Below, one piece after another: positions 45,903 to 54,901 of a stretch of 64,000 nucleotides of DNA. Every line of letters starts with the position of its first letter. Positions within the stretch are counted from its first letter, which is position 1. The DNA comes from GCA-2709075 sp038146865. GTDB lineage: Bacteria; Pseudomonadota; Alphaproteobacteria; MPNO01; UBA2964. The notes beneath the pieces are model-generated. The model did no database searches. It had not been told where the DNA came from and was given only the letters and a program-made list of their open reading frames with translations. Location of the stretch: NCBI GenBank assembly GCA_038146865.1, contig JAYQSL010000006.1, positions 186,001-250,000 on the forward strand, read 5' to 3'. A program made the translations under genes and the position numbers.

Positions 45903-46850
45903 CTAACTCTTTGGACTTGTAGTGATATTTCGGAAAACTTCATCCATTTTTCCGCGCTCCACGTGGATCTGTTCGACTGTGACTGCTAGTTCCTTCAAAC
46001 ACTCGCTTACGGTCTCGAGGATATTCACAGGTCCCCGCGGGAAGACTGTTAACGATACCTGGCCATCACCTATTTCAGAAGACTCCACTTTTTCCACCAT
46101 TGGCAGTGCCAGCAGTTTATCAGTCAAGCTATCCGGCACTCCTGAAACTCGAACAGAGACCGCATTGTGAAATGAAGACCTGGCTTCTAGTTCCTGAGGT
46201 TTACCGTCAGCAACGACTCTCCCATTTGCGATGACAATTGCCCGCGAACAAACAACATCGACTTCCTCCAAAATGTGGGTCGATATCACGATCACTTTAT
46301 CGGACGCCATCTCATTTATAAGGTTGCGAACCTCATGTTTTTGGTTTGGATCAAGACCGTCTGTCGGTTCGTCAAGGATCAATACATCAGGATTATGGAG
46401 AATAGCCTGAGCAATACCAACGCGCCGTTTATAGCCTTTTGACAGGGTCCCTATTGGCTGGTGCATCACATGCTGAATATTGATCCGATCAGCCGCGCTA
46501 TCGATTGCTTTATCGCGATCCGAACGGTCAATATTTCGAACATCAGCCACAAATGTCAAAAATTCCCTTGGCGTCATGTCATCATATAGAGGGGCGCCCT
46601 CGGGCAGGTAACCGACTTTTCGTTTAACCTCTATAGGGTGGGTCCTAACGTCAAATCCATCAACAATCGCCGTGCCGCCAGTCGGAGGCAAGAAACCTGT
46701 CACCATCCTCATTGCTGTTGTCTTTCCTGCCCCATTTGGTCCCAGAAAGCCCAGCACCTCTCCCCTGGCGACAGAAAAATCAATGCCATCAACGGCGGTA
46801 AAATCTCCAAATTTTTTAGTCAGACCAATAACCCTGAGCAAATCGCTCAT
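45903..46850 (-). CDS. ABC transporter ATPase, GldA-like
   Basis: This is the ATP-binding subunit of the exporter encoded by the next three genes. Motifs: Walker A GPNGAGKT, signature-like LSKGYKRRVGIAQA and Walker B VLILDEPTDGLD. The C-terminal extension of about 90 residues after the ATPase core is typical of GldA/CcmA-like proteins. The start is ATG 46850, with GGAGG eight bases upstream; a reading from 46880 adds ten residues. It is the first gene of the operon, and the 165-base region upstream shows no site I can name. Confidence 0.93.
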   Translation of the reverse strand: MSDLLRVIGLTKKFGDFTAVDGIDFSVARGEVLGFLGPNGAGKTTAMRMVTGFLPPTGGTAIVDGFDVRTHPIEVKRKVGYLPEGAPLYDDMTPREFLTFVADVRNIDRSDRDKAIDSAADRINIQHVMHQPIGTLSKGYKRRVGIAQAILHNPDVLILDEPTDGLDPNQKHEVRNLINEMASDKVIVISTHILEEVDVVCSRAIVIANGRVVADGKPQELEARSSFHNAVSVRVSGVPDSLTDKLLALPMVEKVESSEIGDGQVSLTVFPRGPVNILETVSECLKELAVTVEQIHVERGKMDEVFRNITTSPKS

Positions 46851-47045
46851 TGACTCTCCTCCTCTAAAACCACCAAGCATATTGTGATTTAAAACCCGGC
46901 AGTTTCAAGAAACTAAAACCATTTGATTATAGAGGGCCGAAAACGACAAATGCAGCCTAGACTATAACCTGATTTTTTAGCACCTGTTTTTCGCAGGAAA
47001 GGATGTGCGCACAGGGGAGGCTGTTGTCAAGAGAAGTTTTAATAT

Positions 47046-48167
47046 TTACGGAAAGTTTCGCGCAAAACCTAAAATCCCTGCCACTTTTCGGCCTATAGCA
47101 ATGGAGGCTGTAAGCCCTGGAGACTCTATCCCGAACAAATTAACCAAACCCTCGATCCCATGAATTTCCGGCCCTTGTATCATGAAGTCTTTCGCTGGTT
47201 CTCCCGGAGCCTGAATTTTTGGACGAATACCGGAATAGCCGGGCTGAATAGATCCATCTCTGAGGTTTGGAAAATATTTTCTGACAGCATCATAAAAGAC
47301 ATCCGCGCGGTTCAGATCTACGTCATAATTTATCTGATCTATCCATTCCACATCTGGCCCAAACCGAACCTGACCAGCAAGATCTACGGTCACATGTACT
47401 CCTAAACCCGCCTCCTCAGGCACAGGGTAGACCGGTCTAGAAAATGGTGGTTTTCCAACTAAGGAATAATAATTACCCTTAGCAAAATAAGTGGGGGGAA
47501 TGTTCTCTTGAGGAAACCCTTGAATGAGCGCTGCGACACGCTGCGCGTGGAGCCCTGCGGAATTCACAACAATATCGGCATGGATTTGGGAGGGATGGGA
47601 GCCGCCTACATCAAGTAAGATACCATTTTCGCTGACCTGACCAGAAATTACCGGAGACAAAAAGGCAACCATAGCCCCTGCATCTTCGGCGTCACCCTGG
47701 TAGGCAAGCATGAGACTATGGCTATCAACTATGCCTGTGGAAGGGGACAAAAGAGCACCCACACAATAAATTTCGGGCTCCTGTGATGTGACCTGATCAG
47801 GCGTGAGCCACTCAAGATCTTCAACCCCATTATCAACAGCCTTTTGCTTTAACGCCTCCAATTGAGGTAATTGCGCATCGTCGGTAGCCACGATAAATTT
47901 GCCGCAATTTCTATGGGGAACACCATGGGAAACACAAAATTCATACAAAGCCTTTTTCCCAGCGACACAAAGTTCTGCTTTTAAACTTCCAGTGGGGTAG
48001 TAAATACCTGCATGGATGACCTCACTATTCCGGGAGCTTGTCTCGGTTCCTATTGAGTCGGCAGCCTCTAGTACGATAACCTCTTTGCCTGCTAGAGCGA
48101 GTTCTCTTGCCACTGCGAGCCCAACAACCCCTGCCCCAATTACGACTGCTTCCACATGTTCGGTCAA
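47046..48167 (-). CDS. FAD-dependent oxidoreductase, L-2-hydroxyglutarate dehydrogenase/oxidase-like
   Basis: This is a DAO-fold flavoprotein of 373 residues. The dinucleotide motif VVIGAGVVGLAVARELA is at the N-terminus, followed by TETSSRNSEVIHAGIYYPTGSLKAELC, a hallmark stretch of the LhgO/L2HGDH group. The C-terminal YSGIRPKIQAPGEPAKDFMIQGP and LFGIESPGLTASIAIG complete the domain. It probably oxidises L-2-hydroxyglutarate or a related 2-hydroxyacid and passes electrons to quinone or oxygen. The start seems to be TTG 48167. It stands alone and divergent from a class II aldolase gene. Confidence 0.9.
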   Translation of the reverse strand: MTEHVEAVVIGAGVVGLAVARELALAGKEVIVLEAADSIGTETSSRNSEVIHAGIYYPTGSLKAELCVAGKKALYEFCVSHGVPHRNCGKFIVATDDAQLPQLEALKQKAVDNGVEDLEWLTPDQVTSQEPEIYCVGALLSPSTGIVDSHSLMLAYQGDAEDAGAMVAFLSPVISGQVSENGILLDVGGSHPSQIHADIVVNSAGLHAQRVAALIQGFPQENIPPTYFAKGNYYSLVGKPPFSRPVYPVPEEAGLGVHVTVDLAGQVRFGPDVEWIDQINYDVDLNRADVFYDAVRKYFPNLRDGSIQPGYSGIRPKIQAPGEPAKDFMIQGPEIHGIEGLVNLFGIESPGLTASIAIGRKVAGILGFARNFP

Positions 48168-48442
48168 AACGAAATCACCTGTTCCCTAACCAGATTATCT
48201 CTATTAACTCGTACCAAAGCTTCTTAAAAGACCTGAGAGCTAAGCGGCGAATTTAGATTTTTAAATCAAGTTCAAATTATAGTGGATAAAAACGCTTCAA
48301 TGTAAGTAAAGGTTTCAAAAACACAGAGCCCGCGCGGAAGTCAGACCCTACTCGGAGCCTCATCTTGACTAAATTCCAGCGTCCTCCCACACTCTTAAGT
48401 TAAAGGATCCAGTTTAACTAAGTCTAGTAAAGGGTGTACTAA

Positions 48443-49207
48443 ATGGCTGATGGTGGTTCGAATTATGCGGTTGAAAATTTAAAGGTTCAGGTAGCAGCCT
48501 GCACTCGACTGCTAAATAACGAGGGAATCTTAGGTTACAGTGGGCACGTGAGCGCCAGGTTACCGGATGGCCAATCTCTGCTCATTCAATCATTTGATGC
48601 CAGCAGAAGTGATCTAACGCCAGAGGAGCTTTATATCGTAGACTTGGATGGAAATATTCTTGATGGGCCGTCGGATGCCAGACCAGTAAACGAAGTCGAA
48701 ATCCACTCTGAGGTTATGCGGGCGCGACCAGATGTAAATGCTGTGCTTCACTACCACCCAGAAATTGCAACCCTTTTCACCATGGTGGAAGGACTGGACC
48801 TCGTTCCGATGAAAAATCATGCTTACAGATGGGCTAGTGGAATACCAACTCACCCCGAATCTTGGCATATAGATACCGCGGAGCGCGGTAGGTCTATGGC
48901 AAATACCCTAAACCAACATAATGCACTCTTACTCCGAGCCCATGGGGCTGTTATCGTATCAGAGGATATACCAGCATTAATGGTCGATGCGGTTCATTTT
49001 GAAGAGAATGCCAAGGCCCTTTATGACGCATCAAGACTTGGCGGAGTAAAACCACTCACAGCAGGCGAAACAAAAGAATTTGGTGAAAATTTTAAACGCA
49101 CAAATCACGCAGTGAAATTATGGCGTTATTTTTTAGCCAGAGGTGCTGATGCTGGGGCTATACCTCATGAGTGGGCTCGCGAGTTAATGCCTACGGAGAG
49201 AGCGTAA
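48443..49207 (+). CDS. Class II aldolase/epimerase-type protein with complete metal site
   Basis: This is a fuculose-aldolase-fold enzyme of 254 residues. The catalytic Glu is in PVNEVEIHSEVM, the His-x-His pair in AVLHYHPEIA, and the third His in LLLRAHGAVIV, so a zinc-dependent aldolase, epimerase or decarboxylase reaction is possible. The loop ARLPDGQSLLIQSFDASRSDLTPEELYIVDLDGN is standard. An AAAGGG ribosome site precedes ATG 48443. No sugar-kinase or isomerase gene adjoins, so a sugar-phosphate substrate is not implied. Confidence 0.9.
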   Translation: MADGGSNYAVENLKVQVAACTRLLNNEGILGYSGHVSARLPDGQSLLIQSFDASRSDLTPEELYIVDLDGNILDGPSDARPVNEVEIHSEVMRARPDVNAVLHYHPEIATLFTMVEGLDLVPMKNHAYRWASGIPTHPESWHIDTAERGRSMANTLNQHNALLLRAHGAVIVSEDIPALMVDAVHFEENAKALYDASRLGGVKPLTAGETKEFGENFKRTNHAVKLWRYFLARGADAGAIPHEWARELMPTERA

Positions 49208-49216
49208 TCTCCCTTT

Positions 49217-50275
49217 TCATTTAAGGTGTGATTTATCAGAAGTGCGAGTCACCAAAACCAAATAAATAAAAAGTATGACACCAACGGGCACGAATATGCC
49301 CATCCTCAGGTCAACGGAAAGAGTCAAAACAAATAGAGCAGAAATCCCCACGACGACGGAAAATAAGAAATGCAGCGTACTGACAAACTGATGCGAGTAA
49401 CCAAGTCGGTTCAAAAGTTGATATAAGTGGGATCGATGTCCTTGCGTCACATTCTCGCCCCTCCTCCACCTTCGAATAAAGGTGCAAATCGTATCAAATA
49501 GAAAATGCACAAAGAGTAGCGGAACAATAAACCAAAGGGCCCCGTCATTTGTGGTTCCGGCCAATAAAATAGCAGTGACACCTACAAGAAAACCGAGAAA
49601 TTGACTTCCACAATCACCCATAAAAATGCGGGCTTTAGGAAAATTAAAAAATAAAAAGCCCAGAGACGAAGCAGTGACTATTGCTGAAAAAATAGCTAAA
49701 TCAAAGGATCCAATCGAAAGGAAAATAACACTCAAGAAAGTCATTGCAATTGCAGTGCATCCGCCGGCAATACCATCAAGGCCATCCATAAAATTTAAAA
49801 CGTTGGTCATGCCAATTATCCAAATTAGAGATAAGGGATATCCAGCCCAACCGAACTCAATTACCCCAAAAAAAGGGAGATAGATTGAATCAAATTTTAT
49901 GCCTCCGATTAGCACGACTAGTGATCCCAAAATCTGAAAACCAAGCTTTGCTCTAAAACCACTAGCTAACTCGATATCATCCAAAAACCCGCCCAAAGCC
50001 AAAATAGATCCGCCTAACAAAATAAAAAAAATCAGGGATCTAAAGTCACTTTCGGCGTATAAAAATGAAAAAACTCCCAAACCTAATATGACTGTCAAAT
50101 AGATGCCGACCCCCCCAGAGCTTGGCACTGCCGTAGCATGGGAGGAGCGCGCGTTGGGGATTGCAAGCACCCTAAATTTAATCATCAGTCGGGTCGCCGC
50201 CGCAGAAATTATAACCAGGCACAGCCAGCCCGTAAGGAAACCCAAAGAACTAAAAGTCGACAAACTCGCACCCAA
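49217..50275 (-). CDS. Undecaprenyl-phosphate sugar-1-phosphate transferase (WecA/MraY-like glycosyltransferase family 4)
   Basis: This is a multi-helix inner-membrane enzyme of 352 residues that moves a sugar-1-phosphate from a UDP-sugar to the polyprenyl carrier and starts a surface polysaccharide. Landmarks: NARSSHATAVPSSGGVGIYL, the magnesium-binding GGFLDDIELASGFRAKLGFQ, NVLNFMDGLDGIAGG, FMGDCGSQFLGFLVG and the cytoplasmic RRWRRGENVTQGHRSHLYQLL loop. The last loop fits the WecA/WbpL group rather than MraY. No polysaccharide genes are adjacent. The TTG start at the 5' end is tentative. Confidence 0.92.
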   Translation of the reverse strand: MGASLSTFSSLGFLTGWLCLVIISAAATRLMIKFRVLAIPNARSSHATAVPSSGGVGIYLTVILGLGVFSFLYAESDFRSLIFFILLGGSILALGGFLDDIELASGFRAKLGFQILGSLVVLIGGIKFDSIYLPFFGVIEFGWAGYPLSLIWIIGMTNVLNFMDGLDGIAGGCTAIAMTFLSVIFLSIGSFDLAIFSAIVTASSLGFLFFNFPKARIFMGDCGSQFLGFLVGVTAILLAGTTNDGALWFIVPLLFVHFLFDTICTFIRRWRRGENVTQGHRSHLYQLLNRLGYSHQFVSTLHFLFSVVVGISALFVLTLSVDLRMGIFVPVGVILFIYLVLVTRTSDKSHLK

Positions 50276-50515
50276 ACAGCTTCTAATCTTACAAACCCTA
50301 TCTGTCCCTAAACCTCAAAGAACTGTCAATAGAGGTCAGAAGCGGGGAAATCTTTGTCTCAATCCTTGGTCTCCAATGAAACTCAAAAACTAAAGCTGAG
50401 CCCTTGAAAACGTCGATATTAAAAAACCTTTGGCGTATCGACCGCTCGGAACTTACAAGGAAGTCCTATGGGATAGGGTGTTCGGTGAGAACAAAATGAT
50501 AGTTTCTAGCAGATC

Positions 50516-50543
50516 TTGCGTGATCGTCAGTCTAGCCTATCAT
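50516..50543 (+). promoter_or_regulatory. Candidate promoter of the extradiol-dioxygenase-like gene
   Basis: TTGCGT (50516-50521) and TATCAT (50538-50543) are 16 bases apart, and the -10 ends only seven bases before the ATG at 50551. If used, the transcript would begin at or very near the start codon (leaderless). The call rests on hexamer similarity alone. The rest of the 275-base gap 50276-50550 shows nothing I recognise. Confidence 0.35.
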
Positions 50544-50550
50544 ATGAGGC

Positions 50551-51405
50551 ATGATTGACATCACAGATATGACATATGTCCGAATTGGCACTTCAAATAT
50601 GGAATCCGCCACCTCTTTTGCGACTGACACACTTGGATTGCAGTTTGTCAGACAGGAACAAGATCGAATATATGTGAGAGGAGATAATCGAGATCATAGT
50701 ATTTGTTACGTAGATACTGACCCTTCCTATAGTGTCCTCGGAATGGAACTCGATGATCCCAATGCCCTAGACTCAGCATTTTCAGAGTTGGATGCATCGG
50801 GCGTATCAGTAAGGCGGGGAAGTCCTGAAGAATGCGCTGATCGGAGGGTGTCCGATTTTATTGCATTTTGTGATCCCACAGGTAATAACATTGAGCTCAA
50901 TGTTAGGCCATACAAGGCCACTCGCCGTTACTTTCCTAGTCGCGACGCAGGAATAACCGAGTTTAGCCATGTGGGGCTACGAACTACCAACGCTAAAGCG
51001 GACGAAGAATTTTGGACCTCTCTCTTCAATGTAAAAGTTAATGACTGGATAGGCCCTGCCGGCTTGTTATCTTTTGACAAAGTCCACCACAGGTTTGCTT
51101 TATTCCCCGCAGACCGTCCGGGCATTCAACACATAAATTTTCAGGTGGAGAGTATAGATGACATCATGCGATCTTACTATTTCCTCTCCGATAAACAGGT
51201 TCATATCGTTTTTGGCCCCGGAAGACACGCTACCTCAGGTGCCATGTTTCTCTATTTTGAAGGCCCTGACGGCATGGTCTATGAGTATTCGAATGGGGTA
51301 AAAATCATAGAGGACCCCAATTATAGGCCTCGTCAATTTCCTTTCACGCCCGAGGCATTTTGTGTTTGGGGTGCGGTGCCAGATATCCCAGAATTTAGGG
51401 ACTAG
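50551..51405 (+). CDS. Type I extradiol ring-cleavage dioxygenase-like protein (two VOC domains)
   Basis: This is a two-domain protein of 284 residues in the 2,3-dihydroxybiphenyl dioxygenase (BphC) family. The C-terminal domain keeps the iron ligands His140 (EFSHVGLRT), His194 (GIQHINFQV) and Glu245 (MVYEYSNGV), and the acid-base His region VHHRFALFP. Therefore meta cleavage of a catechol is plausible. The N-terminal domain lacks ligands, as usual. It is followed six bases later by a class II aldolase-fold gene. In meta-cleavage pathways an aldolase acts after the dioxygenase, though here that partner has lost its metal site. Confidence 0.9.
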   Translation: MIDITDMTYVRIGTSNMESATSFATDTLGLQFVRQEQDRIYVRGDNRDHSICYVDTDPSYSVLGMELDDPNALDSAFSELDASGVSVRRGSPEECADRRVSDFIAFCDPTGNNIELNVRPYKATRRYFPSRDAGITEFSHVGLRTTNAKADEEFWTSLFNVKVNDWIGPAGLLSFDKVHHRFALFPADRPGIQHINFQVESIDDIMRSYYFLSDKQVHIVFGPGRHATSGAMFLYFEGPDGMVYEYSNGVKIIEDPNYRPRQFPFTPEAFCVWGAVPDIPEFRD

Positions 51406-51410
51406 ATAAA

Positions 51411-52112
51411 ATGTCAGAAGAATTTGGTGCTCTCGGTGAGCCATTGGAAAACACTCAAAGACGTGTTCGGCTTGCCGCGAGAGCTTTAGCCAGACATGGC
51501 TTCGTTCACGCCTATGGGCATGCGAGCGCTCGTCTCAATAAAAGCGAGTTCTTAGTCTGCGCCCCTCAACCAATGGGATTGATCGAACCTGGCACCAACG
51601 GAACGGTAGTTAATATTGATGGTCCCTTACCAGATGGAGTTCTGGGAGAGGTCAGATGTCATCAACAAATTTATGCCGCCAGGGAAGATGTGAATGGCAT
51701 TTGTCGAATTTTTCCCAGAAACGTTATGACCTTATCAACGTTCCAGTTAACTCCGAAACCGCGACTTGGATTCGGTTCATATTTCCATCCAAGTCCGCCC
51801 TTATGGGACGACCCTCTTTTAATCCGAGACGATACTCAAGCACAGGAATTTGCCAGAACATTGGGTGACTCCAGAGCTATAGTGATGCGAGGAAATGGTG
51901 CCGTTTGTGTAGGACCCACAATTGAAGAAAGCGTAGTGATGGCCTTTTATTTAGAAGAGTCCGCTATTACAGAGCTTGCAGTTATGGCGAATAAAAGTGA
52001 CGCTCAGTCAGTATGTTTTACCGAATCAGAAGTGAAAATCCGAGCTACAGGGAGCGGTAGGATTTATGAAAGAATGTGGGATTACCTTACCGCAGGCGAT
52101 CCAGAAAAATAG
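51411..52112 (+). CDS. Class II aldolase-fold protein lacking the metal-binding histidines
   Basis: This protein of 233 residues is clearly in the fuculose-aldolase fold (ALARHGFVHAYGHASARLN ... LGEVRCHQQIYAAREDVNGI). The His-x-His metal motif that normally follows reads ICRIFPRN, and the third His, normally LRGHGAV, reads MRGNGAV (Asn162). The acidic residue Glu80 remains. It therefore probably does not bind zinc and cannot work as a classical aldolase. It is encoded six bases after an extradiol-dioxygenase-like gene, so a role in the same pathway (for example hydrolysis, isomerisation or regulation) is likely. The degenerate site looks deliberate, because the rest is well kept. Confidence 0.85.
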   Translation: MSEEFGALGEPLENTQRRVRLAARALARHGFVHAYGHASARLNKSEFLVCAPQPMGLIEPGTNGTVVNIDGPLPDGVLGEVRCHQQIYAAREDVNGICRIFPRNVMTLSTFQLTPKPRLGFGSYFHPSPPLWDDPLLIRDDTQAQEFARTLGDSRAIVMRGNGAVCVGPTIEESVVMAFYLEESAITELAVMANKSDAQSVCFTESEVKIRATGSGRIYERMWDYLTAGDPEK

Positions 52113-52128
52113 GTAAATACACCCTTAC

Positions 52129-53256
52129 TTAGAGTAAATGGCCGCTTTTTTCCCGTTTCACAGACAGATAAAACTCATTATGTTGATTGGAAGGGAATTT
52201 ATGTTCCACACGCTCAGTAACCTCTATTCCATACTGCTGAAGACCTTCCACCTTATCAGGGTTGTTTGTCATCAATCTTACCCGCCGGTAGCCAAGCTGT
52301 TTCAGTATATGTGCTGCGGGCAAAAAGATCCTTTCGTCCGAGTCAAAGCCTAGTCTCTCGTTGGCCTCCACCGTATCAAACCCCTGGCCCTGTAGGGCAT
52401 AAGCTCGCAATTTATTCAGCAAACCAATTCCCCTACCCTCTTGGCGCAAATACAGCAGTACACCAGAACCCTCTTCAGAAATCTGGGCTATTGCGCCTCG
52501 TAACTGTTGACCGCAATCACATTTTAGAGAGCCTATGAGATCTCCCGTAAAGCATTCTGAATGAAGACGGATCAAAACAGGTTTGTCACTCGTCGGGTTC
52601 CCTACCACGATAGCTAAGTGTTCTCGTCCGCCGTCCGTGGAACGAAAGGCCAGAATTTGAGTATCCTCAGCATCTTCCAGTGGCACTTTGGCCGCAGCCA
52701 CCTGATGAAGCGTCCCTGAGCTATCGTATTCGTAAGCCTCAGCGTTTTCAGAGGAGACAGATAAAATCCCATTTTGTTCGAGCAAATTCAGGTCAAGTTT
52801 TTCGAGTTTAACCATGATCACTGACGGCAATAGCCTAGCTGATTTAGCTAGCTGCACTGCGGCTAGAGTCCCATCAGATAGAGGCTCACGCCTAGCCGTG
52901 AAAGGGCCCCGGAGGGGATGGTTCAAATCAGTGGTTGGATCGGCCAAACTGCGTGCCATATCAGCTGTAAGCCATGCCGGAAATGGCACGAGGACAATCT
53001 GATCGGTATAAAGACGAACCTTCAATGTTCTTGCTCGGTGATGAGTGATTGCTAGGTCAGGGTCTCTACCAGAAATTTTCTGCATTAAAGAGAGAGCACG
53101 TTCTGTCACGGTCTCAGTAGGGACAACCAAAAGCGGTGGATCTTTTTTTGAGGTCAAACACAATAAGCGGCCGCGACGCATTTCGAAGGTTGCTCGATCT
53201 GCAGATAAAAGGCCACCTGATTGCCCAGGGCCATGGGAGAGTTTTTCTAAATTCAT
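52129..53256 (-). CDS. ribA: GTP cyclohydrolase II
   Basis: This enzyme catalyses the first step of riboflavin synthesis, opening GTP to diaminohydroxyribosylaminopyrimidine phosphate. The C-terminal catalytic domain has the zinc cysteines in HSECFTGDLIGSLKCDCGQQL, then LRQEGRGIGLLNKL and LMTNNPDKVEGL. The N-terminal half of about 190 residues (ATFEMRRGRLLCLT) resembles the shortened DHBP-synthase-like region common in alphaproteobacterial RibA and shows no obvious DHBP synthase active site, so it is probably monofunctional. No FMN riboswitch is visible upstream. Confidence 0.93.
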   Translation of the reverse strand: MNLEKLSHGPGQSGGLLSADRATFEMRRGRLLCLTSKKDPPLLVVPTETVTERALSLMQKISGRDPDLAITHHRARTLKVRLYTDQIVLVPFPAWLTADMARSLADPTTDLNHPLRGPFTARREPLSDGTLAAVQLAKSARLLPSVIMVKLEKLDLNLLEQNGILSVSSENAEAYEYDSSGTLHQVAAAKVPLEDAEDTQILAFRSTDGGREHLAIVVGNPTSDKPVLIRLHSECFTGDLIGSLKCDCGQQLRGAIAQISEEGSGVLLYLRQEGRGIGLLNKLRAYALQGQGFDTVEANERLGFDSDERIFLPAAHILKQLGYRRVRLMTNNPDKVEGLQQYGIEVTERVEHKFPSNQHNEFYLSVKREKSGHLL

Positions 53257-53379
53257 GGGCTTTATATAATGCCATATTGGTTAAAGGTCATCATGGAATG
53301 GCCAGGATCACAATTATCGCGCCTTAAACTCAATTATGCCGGCACATAACCTATTTGAATGTTTTGTGATATACGCCAG

Positions 53380-53940
53380 TTAGCCCAAAAATTTTTCCCG
53401 AATTTCATGACGGGTCGCCAAGGGAAAGGCAGCCGCTAAAATCACGAAAAAATCCTCGAGATCCGACTCATTCACAACGCAATTTTTTGCGGTAAAATAA
53501 TTTGATATATTGGTGATAACTTGCCCCAAACTTCCACTATCAATTTGGTCGGGGCCAAGTGCAATATCTCCCAAGACGGACGATAGCGCCAAGTGTTCGA
53601 TACGTTCGCACTCAATCTCAAGTCCTAGAACCGATTTTCTCATCTCTTCAGTATGCGGCCCAGAAAATCCGTAAAAGGGATCCTTTAGGCGATCCCGAAC
53701 CGCTCGAAGCTTGCAAACGATGTCTCTATTCCACAATTGGGAAACCTCTATCAGTCTAGAGAACTGCGATAACGAGAGTGTCCCGCGCCCAGTCCCTCCA
53801 ACCCAAATGCTCAACAATAGCAAATTGACATCCATTTCATGTCTATCTTGGATGTTGATAAATGCCCTTGAGACGCCTTCACCACCATAAATTTTCAGAG
53901 AATAGTCCCAAAATCCATTTTCAGGGTAATCTATTGACAT
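53380..53940 (-). CDS. TIGR02444-family protein of unknown function
   Basis: This is a mostly helical cytosolic protein of 186 residues. It begins ENGFWDYSLKIYGGEGVSRAFINIQDRHEMDVNLLLLSIWVGG, the conserved block of the TIGR02444/DUF2390 family found in many proteobacteria. No catalytic motif can be identified. It lies between ribA and an SDR gene and shows no operon link. The function is unknown. Confidence 0.85.
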   Translation of the reverse strand: MSIDYPENGFWDYSLKIYGGEGVSRAFINIQDRHEMDVNLLLLSIWVGGTGRGTLSLSQFSRLIEVSQLWNRDIVCKLRAVRDRLKDPFYGFSGPHTEEMRKSVLGLEIECERIEHLALSSVLGDIALGPDQIDSGSLGQVITNISNYFTAKNCVVNESDLEDFFVILAAAFPLATRHEIREKFLG

Positions 53941-54027
53941 AATTAAAAACCATTTATCTCATTACGGACTATCTCTTAGGGCCGAGATAACCTAACAATT
54001 GCTACAGACTAAAGATGGTTTGATAAG

Positions 54028-54900
54028 ATGACAAAGCCTCTCAAAAACAAAATCGCAATTATTACCGGCGGAGGCAGAGGTTTGGGCAAGGCAATGGCTA
54101 TAGGGCTTGCAAAAGCTGGAGCTTCAGGCCTTTGCATCACCGGAAGCAGCTCTGTCGATCAATTGAAACAAGTCGCGAGGGAAATAAAATCGCTCGACAC
54201 AAATACCAAAGTTTTACCTGTGATCGCGGATGTCACGAATCCTGACGCATGTTTAAAGGCGGCAAACCAAGCTTGCAGGGCTCTTGGACCAGTTGACATC
54301 CTAATAAACAACGCGGGGAAAGGACAAAACTTTGTCGCGGATGATCATGTCCCTTTTTGGCAAGCAAAAACATTAGGTTGGAAAGAAATTATAGAAACAA
54401 ATGTGAATGGCCCTTTTTTTATGGCTCGTGCAGTAGTCAAGTCGATGATAACTTCTGGTTGGGGAAGAATTATTAATATTTCAAAATCCCGCGACTCAAT
54501 GCACCGGCCCAAAAACAGTCCCTACGGCCCATCTAAAGCGGCCCTTGAGGCAATGACACTCTCGTGGGCACAGGACTTATCTGGAACGGGTGTTACCGTA
54601 AACACCCTGGCCCCAGGCGGGAGTGTAGATACTGGGTTTGTGCTCCCTGCGGTACGCGAGAAAATTAATAATAAGAAAATCACGAAAAAATTTTTTGACG
54701 CTGAAGTGATCGTTCCAGCTGCAGTGTGGCTAGCGTCAGGTGCCTCAGATGGAATAACAGGATGCCGATACGTAGGGGCCAAATGGAACGCAGAATTACC
54801 CGACAAAGAAGCGGCAGAAATAGCCCGGGAATCCGCTATTTTTCAACGACCAACACGTGACTCCATCCTGAAGAAGACATGGACTAAGCCAGGATTTTGA
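54028..54900 (+). CDS. Short-chain dehydrogenase/reductase
   Basis: This is a classical SDR of 290 residues. The cofactor motif ITGGGRGLGKAMA is at the N-terminus, then NNAGKG. The active site reads IINISKS (Ser) and SPYGPSKAALEAM (Tyr-x-x-x-Lys), followed by LAPGGSVDTGF. The protein oxidises or reduces an alcohol/carbonyl with NAD(P). It is about 40 residues longer than the minimal SDR, at the C-terminus (QRPTRDSILKKTWTKPGF). It is convergent with zapE with a one-base gap. The substrate is unknown. Confidence 0.93.
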   Translation: MTKPLKNKIAIITGGGRGLGKAMAIGLAKAGASGLCITGSSSVDQLKQVAREIKSLDTNTKVLPVIADVTNPDACLKAANQACRALGPVDILINNAGKGQNFVADDHVPFWQAKTLGWKEIIETNVNGPFFMARAVVKSMITSGWGRIINISKSRDSMHRPKNSPYGPSKAALEAMTLSWAQDLSGTGVTVNTLAPGGSVDTGFVLPAVREKINNKKITKKFFDAEVIVPAAVWLASGASDGITGCRYVGAKWNAELPDKEAAEIARESAIFQRPTRDSILKKTWTKPGF

Positions 54901-54901
54901 C

